This document shows, piece by piece, positions 16,162 through 24,238 of a DNA stretch of 64,000 nt. Every line of letters begins with the position of its first letter. Positions within the stretch are counted from its first letter, which is position 1. The notes under the pieces were generated by a model. The model searched no databases. It worked only from the letters and a program-made list of their open reading frames with translations, and was not told where the DNA came from. This stretch comes from Bacteroides zoogleoformans (GTDB lineage Bacteria > Bacteroidota > Bacteroidia > Bacteroidales > Bacteroidaceae). A program made the translations under genes and the position numbers. The stretch is from NCBI RefSeq assembly GCF_002998435.1, contig NZ_CP027231.1:2893001-2957000 (forward strand), written 5' to 3'.

Positions 16162-16283
16162 CGGTATCTGTGTGTACTCTGTACGGTATCAGTGGCTACA
16201 ATTTTACAAAGTCGATTTTTTCTGTAGCCATATTGTAGCCAGTTGGGAGTATTTTGAGCGTTTCGGCGGTATCTGTATGTACT
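16162..16283. promoter_or_regulatory. Probable integrase arm-site region of the ICE end
   Basis: The motif CGGTATCTGTGTGTACT (16162-16178) recurs as CGGTATCTGTATGTACT (16267-16283), and TGTAGCCA occurs at 16223 and 16234 in direct orientation and at 16193 inverted. Repeated short sites between an integrase gene and its attachment gene are expected for arm-type binding by the N-terminal domain. Inferred, not proven. Confidence 0.5.
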
Positions 16284-16308
16284 CCCAAGCAGGGAAGTAT
16301 ATAAACGA

Positions 16309-16344
16309 ATAATCGCCGTAACTCGTTGAAGTTACGGCGATTAT
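16309..16344 (-). terminator. Hairpin downstream of ssrA
   Basis: AATCGCCGTAACT and AGTTACGGCGATT form a perfect 13-pair stem (15 with the flanking AT pairs) around a six-base loop. It lies about 47 bases beyond the tmRNA 3' end. No long T-run follows, only TTCGTTTATA. Confidence 0.6.
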
Positions 16345-16390
16345 CTGATTTAATCATTTTTTGTTTTTCTCTTGTTCAGAGTACGTAAAG

Positions 16391-16784
16391 TGGAGCTGGA
16401 GGGAATCGAACCCTCGTCCAAACGAGGAAATCATAAGCTTTCTACATGCTTATCTTTGCTTGGATTTTCGTGCTGCAACAGAACCAAAGCCATCAATCGC
16501 AACCTTATCCCCTAAAGTTTCATCCGTGCCACGAGGCTGGCACGAACTATCCCCGATGTGACTGCACCACTGAACCGGAATGCTTCGGAGCAACGGCTTC
16601 CGAGTGATGTCTCGTCCCGGCACCTTGTGCCGGGATTAAGCTAATCTACTATACTTCGATTAAGCAGCAAGAGCGTAATTAGTTTCGCCAGATAAAATTT
16701 TGAAGACTGAGATTTAAGTGCAAATCGACGACGCACTGCATGCTTACTTACCATTTCTGCCCGCTGTCAAATCCAGTCAACCCC
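16391..16784 (-). ncRNA. ssrA: Transfer-messenger RNA (tmRNA)
   Basis: The 5' end GGGGUUGACUGGAUUUGACA and the 3' end ...GGUUCGAUUCCCUCCAGCUCC plus A pair as an acceptor stem (GGGGUUG with CAGCUCC). The T-arm is GGUUCGAUUCC. The tag reading frame at 16660-16689 encodes GETNYALAA and a stop, giving an AGETNYALAA tag after the tRNA-borne Ala. Length about 394 nt. The CCA is not encoded; the sequence continues CTTTACG. It rescues stalled ribosomes with SmpB. The ICE integrase gene lies next to its 3' end. Confidence 0.95.
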
Positions 16785-16823
16785 TTAACCTTGTTGTTTG
16801 CAGCAGTTCCGCTTTCTGCGGTG

Positions 16824-16831
16824 CAAAGATA
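16824..16831 (-). promoter_or_regulatory. Promoter -7 element TATCTTTG of ssrA
   Basis: A perfect TATCTTTG on the minus strand, 40 bases upstream of the mature tmRNA 5' end, so the primary transcript would carry a short 5' leader to be removed. Confidence 0.7.
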
Positions 16832-16989
16832 CAAAAATTTTATTTAAGCAGAGACTTATTTCGGAATAAAACTTCTGAGCGTGGATTGCATAAGTTCCGC
16901 TTTGGCTTCGGGAAATATTTTTCTTTTGAAAAAACTTATCAATTTGTTGTTTAGGAAGTGAAAGAAAAAGGTGAGAACTGTTCCGTACT

Positions 16990-17047
16990 GAGGGTACATC
17001 AGTCGTATACTGATGTGGCTTCAGTCGTATACTGATCTACCCCCTCT
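16990..17047. repeat. Two-unit 22-bp repeat with dyads
   Basis: TCAGTCGTATACTGAT occurs at 16999 and 17021, exactly 22 bp apart. Each copy is an imperfect palindrome (TCAGT...ACTGA). The outer flanks GAGGGTA and TACCCCCTC can also pair, so the whole stretch may form a hairpin. It lies in the 610-bp non-coding interval between ssrA and the RND operon, in which I see nothing else. Confidence 0.7.
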
Positions 17048-17394
17048 TCAAAAGGTGTCCTGACGGGGAATCTGCTTTCGGAGTTTATTTTCGGAAGTAA
17101 AGTTGTTTGGTAAATAGTTGTTACATATTCAGCGTCCTTATCGTTTCAGCTTCTTTTCGGACTTTCTCTCTCTTTTTACTCGTCATATGGCTTATTGTGC
17201 TTCTACTATAAACCGAAAAGCATTTTTAAAAAGACTGCCCGAGAGCATACTGGGCTAATTTAAACTGGCTTCTGATTCCCCGTTGCGATTCGTTTTCTAT
17301 AAAAATATATTCCATGGGAAAACATTTTGGCCTCTTGTTTGTTTTCCTAAGGAAAATAGTTTTCACAGGAATAAATCAGATTAATTGGACTGAA

Positions 17395-17619
17395 ATGAAA
17401 AAAAGTATGTTGAAAAAGTACCGACCTACCCTGCTTGGTGTTTTGCTCGGAGTATTGGCAGGCTATCTCTATTGGAGATTTATAGGTTGCTCCACCGGAA
17501 GTTGTCCGATAACATCATCTCCTATATATAGCAGTATATGGGGAGGATTGTTGGGAGGACTATCGTTTAATGCATTTCAAAAGGAACCAAAAGACAGTAA
17601 ATATGAATCGCAGAAATAG
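17395..17619 (+). CDS. DUF6132 family membrane protein
   Basis: 74 residues from the ATG at 17395. Two membrane helices: TLLGVLLGVLAGYLYWRFIG and a glycine-rich SIWGGLLGGLSFNAF, separated by the conserved GCSTGSCPITSSP loop with two Cys residues, the mark of DUF6132. Function unknown; such small proteins accompany thiol or metal-related genes. It overlaps the start of the TolC gene by 17 bases, so it leads the efflux operon. The longer upstream frame to 17314 has no support. Confidence 0.75.
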   Translation: MKKSMLKKYRPTLLGVLLGVLAGYLYWRFIGCSTGSCPITSSPIYSSIWGGLLGGLSFNAFQKEPKDSKYESQK

Positions 17620-18928
17620 GTTACCGGCAGTGGGCGTATGTCTTTTGCTCGCTTCTCTGCCGCTAAAAGCCCAGCATGACGCTTACCTGTCGGTTGACGA
17701 TGCTTTGGAGATGGCGGTACGGAACAATAAAAATATCCGGATGGCGGAGTTGGAACATAAAATGGCCAATGCCGATTTTCATCAGACCGATGCCGTTTTC
17801 CTGCCTCAACTGTCGGTGGGATACCAAGCGATGGTGACAAATAACCCGTTGAATGCTTTTGGCTTTTTGCTTCAGCAAGAAAGGGTGACGGCACAGGATT
17901 TCGATCCGGCAAAGTTGAATCATCCGGGCATTACGCGAAATTATGGTGCAAGCGTCGATGTGCAAATGCCTTTATTCAATCCGGATATGATATATGCCCG
18001 TCAGGGAGCGAAAATTCAGAAGGATGTATATAAGCATAAAGCGCAATATACCGTAGATTATGTGAAATTCGAAGTGCAGAAAGCATATACCCGGTTGCAA
18101 TTTGCTTATCAAGCATATGGGGTGTTGAAAGCGACTTTATCGGACGTGGAGCGGATTTCCCGGTCTGTGCAGAACTTCCATGAGCAAGGGTTGGTTCAGA
18201 AGTCTGATGTGCTGAATGCCCAAGTACAGGTGAACACCGTAGAAAGCGCACTTGCCAAAGCTGAAAGCAGTATATCCAATGCCTCTGACGGATTGAAGTT
18301 ATTGCTCGGCATGCAACAAACGGAGAGTCCCCATGCTTTTCTGACGGATTCGCTGGTATTGAAGGATGAAAGCGGAATTATTGCTTCGTTCTCACCGATG
18401 AGGTCGGATGTGCTTGCCATGCAGAGGGCTGTAGATGCCTCCGATGCCATGGTGAAATCATCCGCTATGAAATTTGTTCCTACGATTAATGCTTTCGGTA
18501 GTTATCAGTTTAACGATACTAAGTTCTTAGGATTTGATAGAAATTCCTATTTGGCGGGTGTCAGTCTGAGCTGGACCGTCTTTTCGGGAAACAGAAATGC
18601 GAGCAAGTTGCGTTCTGATATATTCCGGCGGGATAAGCTGAAACTGGAACTGGAGGAATACAAGGATAAAAGCCGTATGGAAGTGAATAAGACTGCGCGC
18701 GATTTGCAAGACTTGAAGCAGGAAATCAGGAAACATCAGGTCAGTGTGGAACAGGCAGACGAGGCTTTGCGTATAATGAATAATCGTTATAAAGAAGGTC
18801 TGGTAAGCACAACTGACTTGCTTGCTTCTCAGGCGCAACTTTCGCGGCAGAAGCTTTCGTTGGCTCAGGCTGTGATGGCCTATAACATCGCTCATTATTA
18901 TCAAGAGTTACTGACAACCGTTCAATAA
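17603..18928 (+). CDS. TolC family outer-membrane efflux protein
   Basis: 441 residues from the ATG at 17603, with a signal peptide (LPAVGVCLLLASLPLKAQ). Two internally related TolC halves with long helices, for example LEEYKDKSRMEVNKTARDLQ and LRIMNNRYKEGLVSTTDLLA, the latter the typical NRYxxGLxSxxDLL motif. It forms the trimeric outer-membrane exit duct of the RND pump encoded by the next two genes. The start lies inside the preceding small gene, showing coupling. Confidence 0.92.
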   Translation: MNRRNRLPAVGVCLLLASLPLKAQHDAYLSVDDALEMAVRNNKNIRMAELEHKMANADFHQTDAVFLPQLSVGYQAMVTNNPLNAFGFLLQQERVTAQDFDPAKLNHPGITRNYGASVDVQMPLFNPDMIYARQGAKIQKDVYKHKAQYTVDYVKFEVQKAYTRLQFAYQAYGVLKATLSDVERISRSVQNFHEQGLVQKSDVLNAQVQVNTVESALAKAESSISNASDGLKLLLGMQQTESPHAFLTDSLVLKDESGIIASFSPMRSDVLAMQRAVDASDAMVKSSAMKFVPTINAFGSYQFNDTKFLGFDRNSYLAGVSLSWTVFSGNRNASKLRSDIFRRDKLKLELEEYKDKSRMEVNKTARDLQDLKQEIRKHQVSVEQADEALRIMNNRYKEGLVSTTDLLASQAQLSRQKLSLAQAVMAYNIAHYYQELLTTVQ

Positions 18929-18941
18929 GATAGAAATAACC

Positions 18942-20024
18942 ATGACAACATTTATAAAAATAGTTTTTTCAGAGATTGTGCTTATTACGGCATTATCCGC
19001 CTGTTCATCGACAACCGATAAAAAAACGGAAGAAACGGCTGTTGCCGTAGAAACCTATTTACCCACAGCGTCGCAAGAAGACGGCTTCTTTGTGAGCGGA
19101 ATGGTCTCGGCCAAGCAAACGGCCATGATAAGTACCCGGGTAATGGGGTTTATTGATAAAGTATATGTGAAGCAAGGAGATGCGGTAAGACAAGGGCAGT
19201 TGCTGCTTGTGGTCAATGGCGACGACCTGAAAGCAAAGAAAGCGCAGGCTGAGGCTATGATGGCCGAGGCGGAGGCTGCCGCAAAAAACGCGAATCGGGA
19301 TTATGAACGCTACAAAGCACTGTATGACCGTAAGAGTGTTTCGCAGAAGGAGCTTGAAAACATGGAGCTGAACCGAACCTCTGTCAATGCCAAACTGCAA
19401 ATGGCGCGTCAGGCGCGCAACGAAGTAAATGCCATGCTGGCCTATACCGATATACGTGCGCCTTTTTCAGGTATAATCACACAACGAATGATTGACGAGG
19501 GGAGCACCGCCGCTCCGGGTATGCCCCTGCTGAGCATCGAACAATCGGGCGAACCGGAGATTAAGGCCTCAGTGCCCGAAAACTATGTAGCTTATATAAA
19601 AGTGGGCAGCTCCGTTAAAGTGGATATTAAATCGCTTGGCAAACGGCTGGATGGGAAAATTAGCGAAATCAGTCCATCCTCTGCGCTCAGCGGCGGACAG
19701 TATGCCATAAAGGTAGCTATTGCTCCCGAAGAGAAAGAAAATCTCCGTTCAGGCATGTATGCCGGTATCTATATCCCCGGAGAGACGGGCGGAAGAGGCA
19801 TGAAAAGCGTTTGGATAGACGCGGCTTCCATTGTCAGGCGCGACCAGCTGACCGGCGTTTATGTGGCAACCTCGGATAGCTATGCCCTGCTTCGCTGGGT
19901 GAGGCTCGGCAAAGAGATTGACGGACAAGTGGAAGCGCTTTCCGGACTGAAGGCGGAAGACAGAATTATCCGTCGTGCCGAAGGCAAGTTATATAATGGA
20001 AAGAAAATCAGTGTACAAAAATAA
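18942..20024 (+). CDS. RND efflux periplasmic adaptor (HlyD/AcrA family) lipoprotein
   Basis: 360 residues. Lipobox LSAC at about residue 21. The biotinyl-lipoyl-like halves (FIDKVYVKQGDAVRQGQLLL, and IRAPFSGIITQRMIDEGS) flank an alpha-helical hairpin of about residues 105-160 rich in Ala, Lys and Glu. The beta-barrel domain follows (VGSSVKVDIKSLGKRLDGKI). It bridges the inner-membrane pump and TolC. Thirteen bases separate it from the TolC gene and 11 from the pump gene. Confidence 0.92.
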   Translation: MTTFIKIVFSEIVLITALSACSSTTDKKTEETAVAVETYLPTASQEDGFFVSGMVSAKQTAMISTRVMGFIDKVYVKQGDAVRQGQLLLVVNGDDLKAKKAQAEAMMAEAEAAAKNANRDYERYKALYDRKSVSQKELENMELNRTSVNAKLQMARQARNEVNAMLAYTDIRAPFSGIITQRMIDEGSTAAPGMPLLSIEQSGEPEIKASVPENYVAYIKVGSSVKVDIKSLGKRLDGKISEISPSSALSGGQYAIKVAIAPEEKENLRSGMYAGIYIPGETGGRGMKSVWIDAASIVRRDQLTGVYVATSDSYALLRWVRLGKEIDGQVEALSGLKAEDRIIRRAEGKLYNGKKISVQK

Positions 20025-20035
20025 AACGAACAATT

Positions 20036-23000
20036 ATGGAACAAGGAATATCAGGAAGAATAGCAAAGGTTTTTATCAGATCCAAGCTGAGTCTCCTGCT
20101 GATGATTGCTTTTGTGCTGCTCGGGCTATTCAGCATCTACTCCATTCCGCGCGAAGAAGAGCCTCAGATTGAGGTGCCTATGGCCGATATCATGATAGGT
20201 TACCCGGGAGCAACTCCCGCTGAGGTGGAAACTGCCGTGGCGCAACCTGTCGAGAAAATCGTTTCCAACATAAAAGGAGTGGAAGATGTCTATTCTGCTT
20301 CGATGGACGGTATGGCCATGCTTACGGTGCAATTCTATGTGGGTGAGGATGTAGAACGCTCGTTGGTGAAACTATACAATGAACTGATGAAGAATCTTGA
20401 CCGGATGCCGCAAGGTGTCACCATGCCTCTGGTCAAGTCGCGTTCGATAGACGACGTTCCGGTTTTGTCGTTCACGATGTGGAGCGACAAGATGGGCAGT
20501 TATCAAATCAGGCAGATTGCCGAGGTTGTGTCCAATGAAATAAAGAAAATACCGGATGTGGCGCAGGTGAACATACTGGGTGGTCAGAACCGCCGCGTGA
20601 ACGTGTGGCTTGATAAGGATAAGATGGCGGAAAGCAGAGTGGACTTCAGTATGATTTCCCGTTCTCTGGAAGTCGATAACGCCCGGATGCAAAGCGGGAA
20701 TATCGTGACGGGCGATATGGTTTATTCTGTGCAGACCGGTAACTTCTTCGCCAATGTGGAAGAAGTAAAGAATGCCATTGTGGGGATGAAGGATGGCCAA
20801 CCCGTCTATCTCCATCAGATTGCCACGGTGAATGACGGCCCTGCACTGCCCGATACCTACGTCTCCTTCGGCTACGGTGCTGCCGATCCGAAAGAACAGA
20901 GTGAACACCCCGACGAGTATGCCGCCGTAACCGTTTCCATCGCTAAGAAGAAGGGCGCGGATGCAATGAAACTGGCAGACGTCATTATAAATAAAGTGGA
21001 GCATCTGAAGAAAGACCTTATTACGGACGATTTGAATGTAGAGGTAACCCGCAACTACGGCCTTACTGCCTCGCACAAGGTTTCCGAATTGCTTTGGCAC
21101 CTCACGATTGCCATTGTTATCGTTACGCTGTTCGTGATGGCGGCCATGGGATGGAGGGGTGGCTTGGTTGTATTCCTGTCCGTGCCCATCACATTTGCTC
21201 TGACACTGTTTGCATACTATTTTCTGGGCTATACGCTGAATAGAATAACGCTGTTCGCTCTCGTTTTTGTGACAGGTATTGTGACGGACGACTCGATTAT
21301 CATAGCCGAAAACATGTATCGTCACTTTAAAATGAGGAAACTGCCGCCGATGCAGGCTGCTCTCTATGCCATTAACGAGGTGGGCAATCCTACGATACTG
21401 GCCACGCTGACCGTTATTGCCGCAGTACTGCCCATGGCGTTCGTGTCGGGGATGATGGGGCCTTATATGAGTCCGATGCCGATAGGCTCGTCTATCGCCA
21501 TGATTTTTTCACTGCTGTTGGCACTTACGCTCACGCCTTATTTCGGTTTCCTTTTTCTCAGATATAAGGCGAAAAACAAAAAGGGTGCAGAAGAAAACAG
21601 TGCTGTTGAAGATGAGGGCGCAGAGGTGCGGCAGACACGTATCTATCAGATTTATTCGGCCATTACCACTCCCTTCCTTGAAAGCCGGAAGAAACGCTGG
21701 ACTTTCATGATTGGTTTGACGGTAGTGTTATTGGGTTCGCTTGTTTTGTTTTATACCAAATCGGTTCCCGTCAAGATGCTGCCTTTCGATAACAAAAGCG
21801 AGTTTCAAGTAGTGGTTGATATGCCCGAGGGGACAACGCTGGAGCGCACTGCCGCTGTGGCACAGGAACTGGGTGCTTACATCAGTCGGCACAAGTTAGT
21901 GACCGACTATCAGATTTATGCCGGTACGTCGGCTCCCATCAGCTTCAATGGATTGGTTCGCCACTACGATATGCGTAGTGGAGACAATGTGGCTGACATT
22001 CAGGTGAATCTGGTTGATAAAGCAGAACGTAGCGAACAAAGCCATGATATAGCCAAGTCGATGCGTGCCGGTCTGCAAGAGATTGGTAAAAGGCATGGGG
22101 CCAACGTGAAGGTGGTTGAAGTCCCCCCGGGACCTCCGGTCATGTCCACCATTGTGGCCGAGATATACGGAGATGACTATGCAAAGCAGATTGAGATTGC
22201 CGAGAAGGTAAAAGCGCTTCTTACGCATACCGACAATGTGGTGGATGTGGATTGGTGCGTGGAGAGCAAGCGGACCGAATATCAGTTTGAGGTAGATAAG
22301 GACAAAGCCATGAAGCTGGGCATTCCCTCCGGACAAGTGGTACAGAACATGCGTGCGGCATTGTCGGGCATGCCTGTGGGAGTACTTCATCAGCCCTCTG
22401 CGGTCAATCAGGTGGGTATTGTGCTTCAGCTTCCGGAAAAACAACGGACGAATATCAACGAGGTGATGAGCATCAATGTGGTCAATCCGCATGGAATGCC
22501 CGCGCCGATAGGACATTTGGTGACCGTGACCGAAGGTGAAAAGCCCCAAAGCATCTACCGCAAAAACCAGAAGCGGGTGGTGTATGTGCTTGCCGAGGTG
22601 GCGGGAGAGTTGGAAAGTCCCGTATATGCCATGATGGACGTATCGCGGAAGTTGGCCGGGATTGAACTGCCGGCAGGATATACGCTTCAGGAGGAGTATA
22701 GCAGACAACCCGAGTCGGAAGACAACTTCTCGCTCAAGTGGGATGGCGAATGGAAAATAACCTACGAGGTATTTCGCGATTTAGGTCTGGCTTTTCTTTT
22801 TGTCCTTGTCATTATCTATATACTCATCGTAGGGTGGTTTCAAAACTTCATTACTCCGTTGGTACAGTTGGCGGCCATCCCCCTTTCACTGATAGGCATC
22901 GTATTGGGACACTGGATGATGGGAGCTTATTTCAGCGCGCCGTCCATGATTGGGTTTATTGCCTTGGCCGGCATCATGGTGCGCAACTCTGTGTTGCTGA

Positions 23001-23254
23001 TAGACTTCATCGACATCCGGCTCAAAATCGGGGTGCCATTGAAACAGGCCGTCATCGAGGCCGGGGCTGTGCGTACCACTCCGATAATTCTTACGGCCGG
23101 AGGTGTGGTGCTGGGAGCTATCGTAATGTTGTTCGACCCTATTTTTCAGGGGCTTGCCATCTCTCTCATGGGCGGAACCATTACTTCGACGATGCTCACG
23201 CTGGTAGTGGTGCCTTTGCTATATTTTAAGATGTTGAAAAATAAAGTGAAATAA
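20036..23254 (+). CDS. RND efflux pump, inner-membrane subunit (AcrB/MexB superfamily)
   Basis: 1072 residues, the normal length. Twelve membrane helices in two sets, with large periplasmic loops after helices 1 and 7. The proton-relay pair is visible in GIVTDDSIIIAENMYRHF near residue 417 (Asp-Asp), and GWRGGLVVFLSVPITFAL and ALAGIMVRNSVLLIDFIDIR mark helices 4 and 10. Sequence PGATPAEVETAVAQPVEKIV near residue 60 is typical of the porter domain. Substrate not clear: heavy metal, drug or organic compound. The PII-like gene that follows favours a metal or regulated pump. Confidence 0.92.
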   Translation: MEQGISGRIAKVFIRSKLSLLLMIAFVLLGLFSIYSIPREEEPQIEVPMADIMIGYPGATPAEVETAVAQPVEKIVSNIKGVEDVYSASMDGMAMLTVQFYVGEDVERSLVKLYNELMKNLDRMPQGVTMPLVKSRSIDDVPVLSFTMWSDKMGSYQIRQIAEVVSNEIKKIPDVAQVNILGGQNRRVNVWLDKDKMAESRVDFSMISRSLEVDNARMQSGNIVTGDMVYSVQTGNFFANVEEVKNAIVGMKDGQPVYLHQIATVNDGPALPDTYVSFGYGAADPKEQSEHPDEYAAVTVSIAKKKGADAMKLADVIINKVEHLKKDLITDDLNVEVTRNYGLTASHKVSELLWHLTIAIVIVTLFVMAAMGWRGGLVVFLSVPITFALTLFAYYFLGYTLNRITLFALVFVTGIVTDDSIIIAENMYRHFKMRKLPPMQAALYAINEVGNPTILATLTVIAAVLPMAFVSGMMGPYMSPMPIGSSIAMIFSLLLALTLTPYFGFLFLRYKAKNKKGAEENSAVEDEGAEVRQTRIYQIYSAITTPFLESRKKRWTFMIGLTVVLLGSLVLFYTKSVPVKMLPFDNKSEFQVVVDMPEGTTLERTAAVAQELGAYISRHKLVTDYQIYAGTSAPISFNGLVRHYDMRSGDNVADIQVNLVDKAERSEQSHDIAKSMRAGLQEIGKRHGANVKVVEVPPGPPVMSTIVAEIYGDDYAKQIEIAEKVKALLTHTDNVVDVDWCVESKRTEYQFEVDKDKAMKLGIPSGQVVQNMRAALSGMPVGVLHQPSAVNQVGIVLQLPEKQRTNINEVMSINVVNPHGMPAPIGHLVTVTEGEKPQSIYRKNQKRVVYVLAEVAGELESPVYAMMDVSRKLAGIELPAGYTLQEEYSRQPESEDNFSLKWDGEWKITYEVFRDLGLAFLFVLVIIYILIVGWFQNFITPLVQLAAIPLSLIGIVLGHWMMGAYFSAPSMIGFIALAGIMVRNSVLLIDFIDIRLKIGVPLKQAVIEAGAVRTTPIILTAGGVVLGAIVMLFDPIFQGLAISLMGGTITSTMLTLVVVPLLYFKMLKNKVK

Positions 23255-23256
23255 AT

Positions 23257-23571
23257 ATGAAATTGATTGTAGTATTAAGTATAACCGAATATCGGGAACA
23301 AGTGACAAAGCTTCTTCACGAGGCCGGAGTGACTCGTTTCAGCCTGATGGACATTACCGGATATAAACGGAAAAAAGAGCGTGTGGCGTTGAATTGGTTC
23401 GGAACGGAGGCCGAAGCGAAAGTCAATTCCATTCTGATGTTCAGCTTTGCCTCCGAAGAGGTTGCCCGGAATGTAATCCGCGTAGTCGATACTTGTAATG
23501 GAGAAGCCCGGAACCCTTTTCCGGTTCATGCTTTTATGCTTGATGTCGAACAATATTCTAAATTCTTCTGA
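23257..23571 (+). CDS. PII-like protein linked to the RND pump (DUF3240-like)
   Basis: 104 residues with a beta-alpha-beta pattern like PII/CutA-type proteins: MKLIVVLSITEYREQVTKLL, a middle loop GYKRKKERVALNW, and NSILMFSFASEEVARNVIRV followed by PFPVHAFMLDVEQY. Such proteins occur at the end of CzcA/CusA-type RND operons, where they may sense metal or bind the pump; that role is inferred. It starts two bases after the pump stop. Confidence 0.65.
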   Translation: MKLIVVLSITEYREQVTKLLHEAGVTRFSLMDITGYKRKKERVALNWFGTEAEAKVNSILMFSFASEEVARNVIRVVDTCNGEARNPFPVHAFMLDVEQYSKFF

Positions 23572-23660
23572 CGATGGACGAGACTTGAACTTGATGAATT
23601 TCACCTGTGCAAAACGACCTTTAAGGCGTTTCTGAAAGGAATAACCGGTAGTACTCGGTC

Positions 23661-23720
23661 TCGCATATACGAGACCGAGTACGTCGCATATACGAGACAG
23701 GTCACGTCGCATATACGAGG
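23661..23720. repeat. Three-unit 23-bp tandem repeat
   Basis: TCGCATATACGAG occurs at 23661, 23684 and 23707, exactly 23 bp apart; between the first two lies ACCGAGTACG and flanking copies degrade. TACTCGGTCTCG before the first unit is the reverse complement of CGAGACCGAGTA after it, a perfect 12-bp dyad. The array lies between the convergent RND operon and the Fur gene and may also end transcription. Confidence 0.85.
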
Positions 23721-23771
23721 AAGACGTCCTCTGAAATACGGGTATTTAAGGGGGGGACTATCTTATGCTGT

Positions 23772-24224
23772 CTATCGTCGAGGATGAGCGCCTTTGTCTT
23801 CTGTTGCGGCACATTCGGGGCAAAGCCCTTTCAACACATAGTTGATGCTGTTTAATGTAAAACCTTCCGGCAGCTTCACTATCGGAGTGGGAATGTTGGT
23901 GAAGCAGAACGTTTTGTTGCACTTCTCGCAATGGAAATGTGTGTGCAGGTCGTTCACTTCGCAGGAACAGCTACTGCTGCATACTGCATATTTGAATGAG
24001 CCCGTTCCGTCGTCAATGCTATGTATCAGGTGGTGGGAGAGAAACAACATGATAGTACGGAAGATGGTGGATTTGTCAACAGTATCCAGCATGTTTTCCA
24101 AGTCGAGCAATGATACGGAGCGGTCTGCCTGCAACATGGCTTGCAGCACTAAAAGCCTTATGGCGGTAGGCGATATCTCTCTTTTTGCTAAAAGGTCCAA
24201 GCATCTTTCTTCTTCTATCATCAT
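23772..24224 (-). CDS. Fur-family transcriptional regulator (Zur/PerR type)
   Basis: 150 residues from the ATG pair at 24224, preceded by AGGAGGAG. N-terminal winged helix (REISPTAIRLLVLQAMLQAD; TVDKSTIFRTIMLF is the recognition helix), then a C-terminal dimer domain with metal ligands: HTHFHCEKCNKTFCF supplies His and Cys, and CPEC near the end a structural zinc pair. It is co-transcribed with the P-type ATPase upstream (14 bases apart) and a Fur-like dyad lies in their promoter, so it most likely represses the operon in response to metal. Confidence 0.88.
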   Translation of the reverse strand: MMIEEERCLDLLAKREISPTAIRLLVLQAMLQADRSVSLLDLENMLDTVDKSTIFRTIMLFLSHHLIHSIDDGTGSFKYAVCSSSCSCEVNDLHTHFHCEKCNKTFCFTNIPTPIVKLPEGFTLNSINYVLKGLCPECAATEDKGAHPRR

Positions 24225-24238
24225 TCTTGCAACTCCTC

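Larger units (their letters stand above)
1..16390. mobile_element. Right part of an integrative conjugative element (CTnDOT-like), inserted at ssrA
   Basis: The segment holds late tra genes (TraM end, TraN, TraO, TraQ-like), PcfJ, PcfK, ArdA, DUF1896 and, last, a tyrosine recombinase whose start is about 350 bp from the 3' end of ssrA. Tyrosine integrases next to their attachment gene are typical, and the 3' ends of tRNA and tmRNA genes are common targets, so I infer that the right boundary is at or just left of 16391. The other end lies outside the window and no matching direct repeat can be checked here. Base composition is patchy, which suggests several cargo insertions. Exact boundary uncertain by a few hundred bases. 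Confidence 0.8.
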
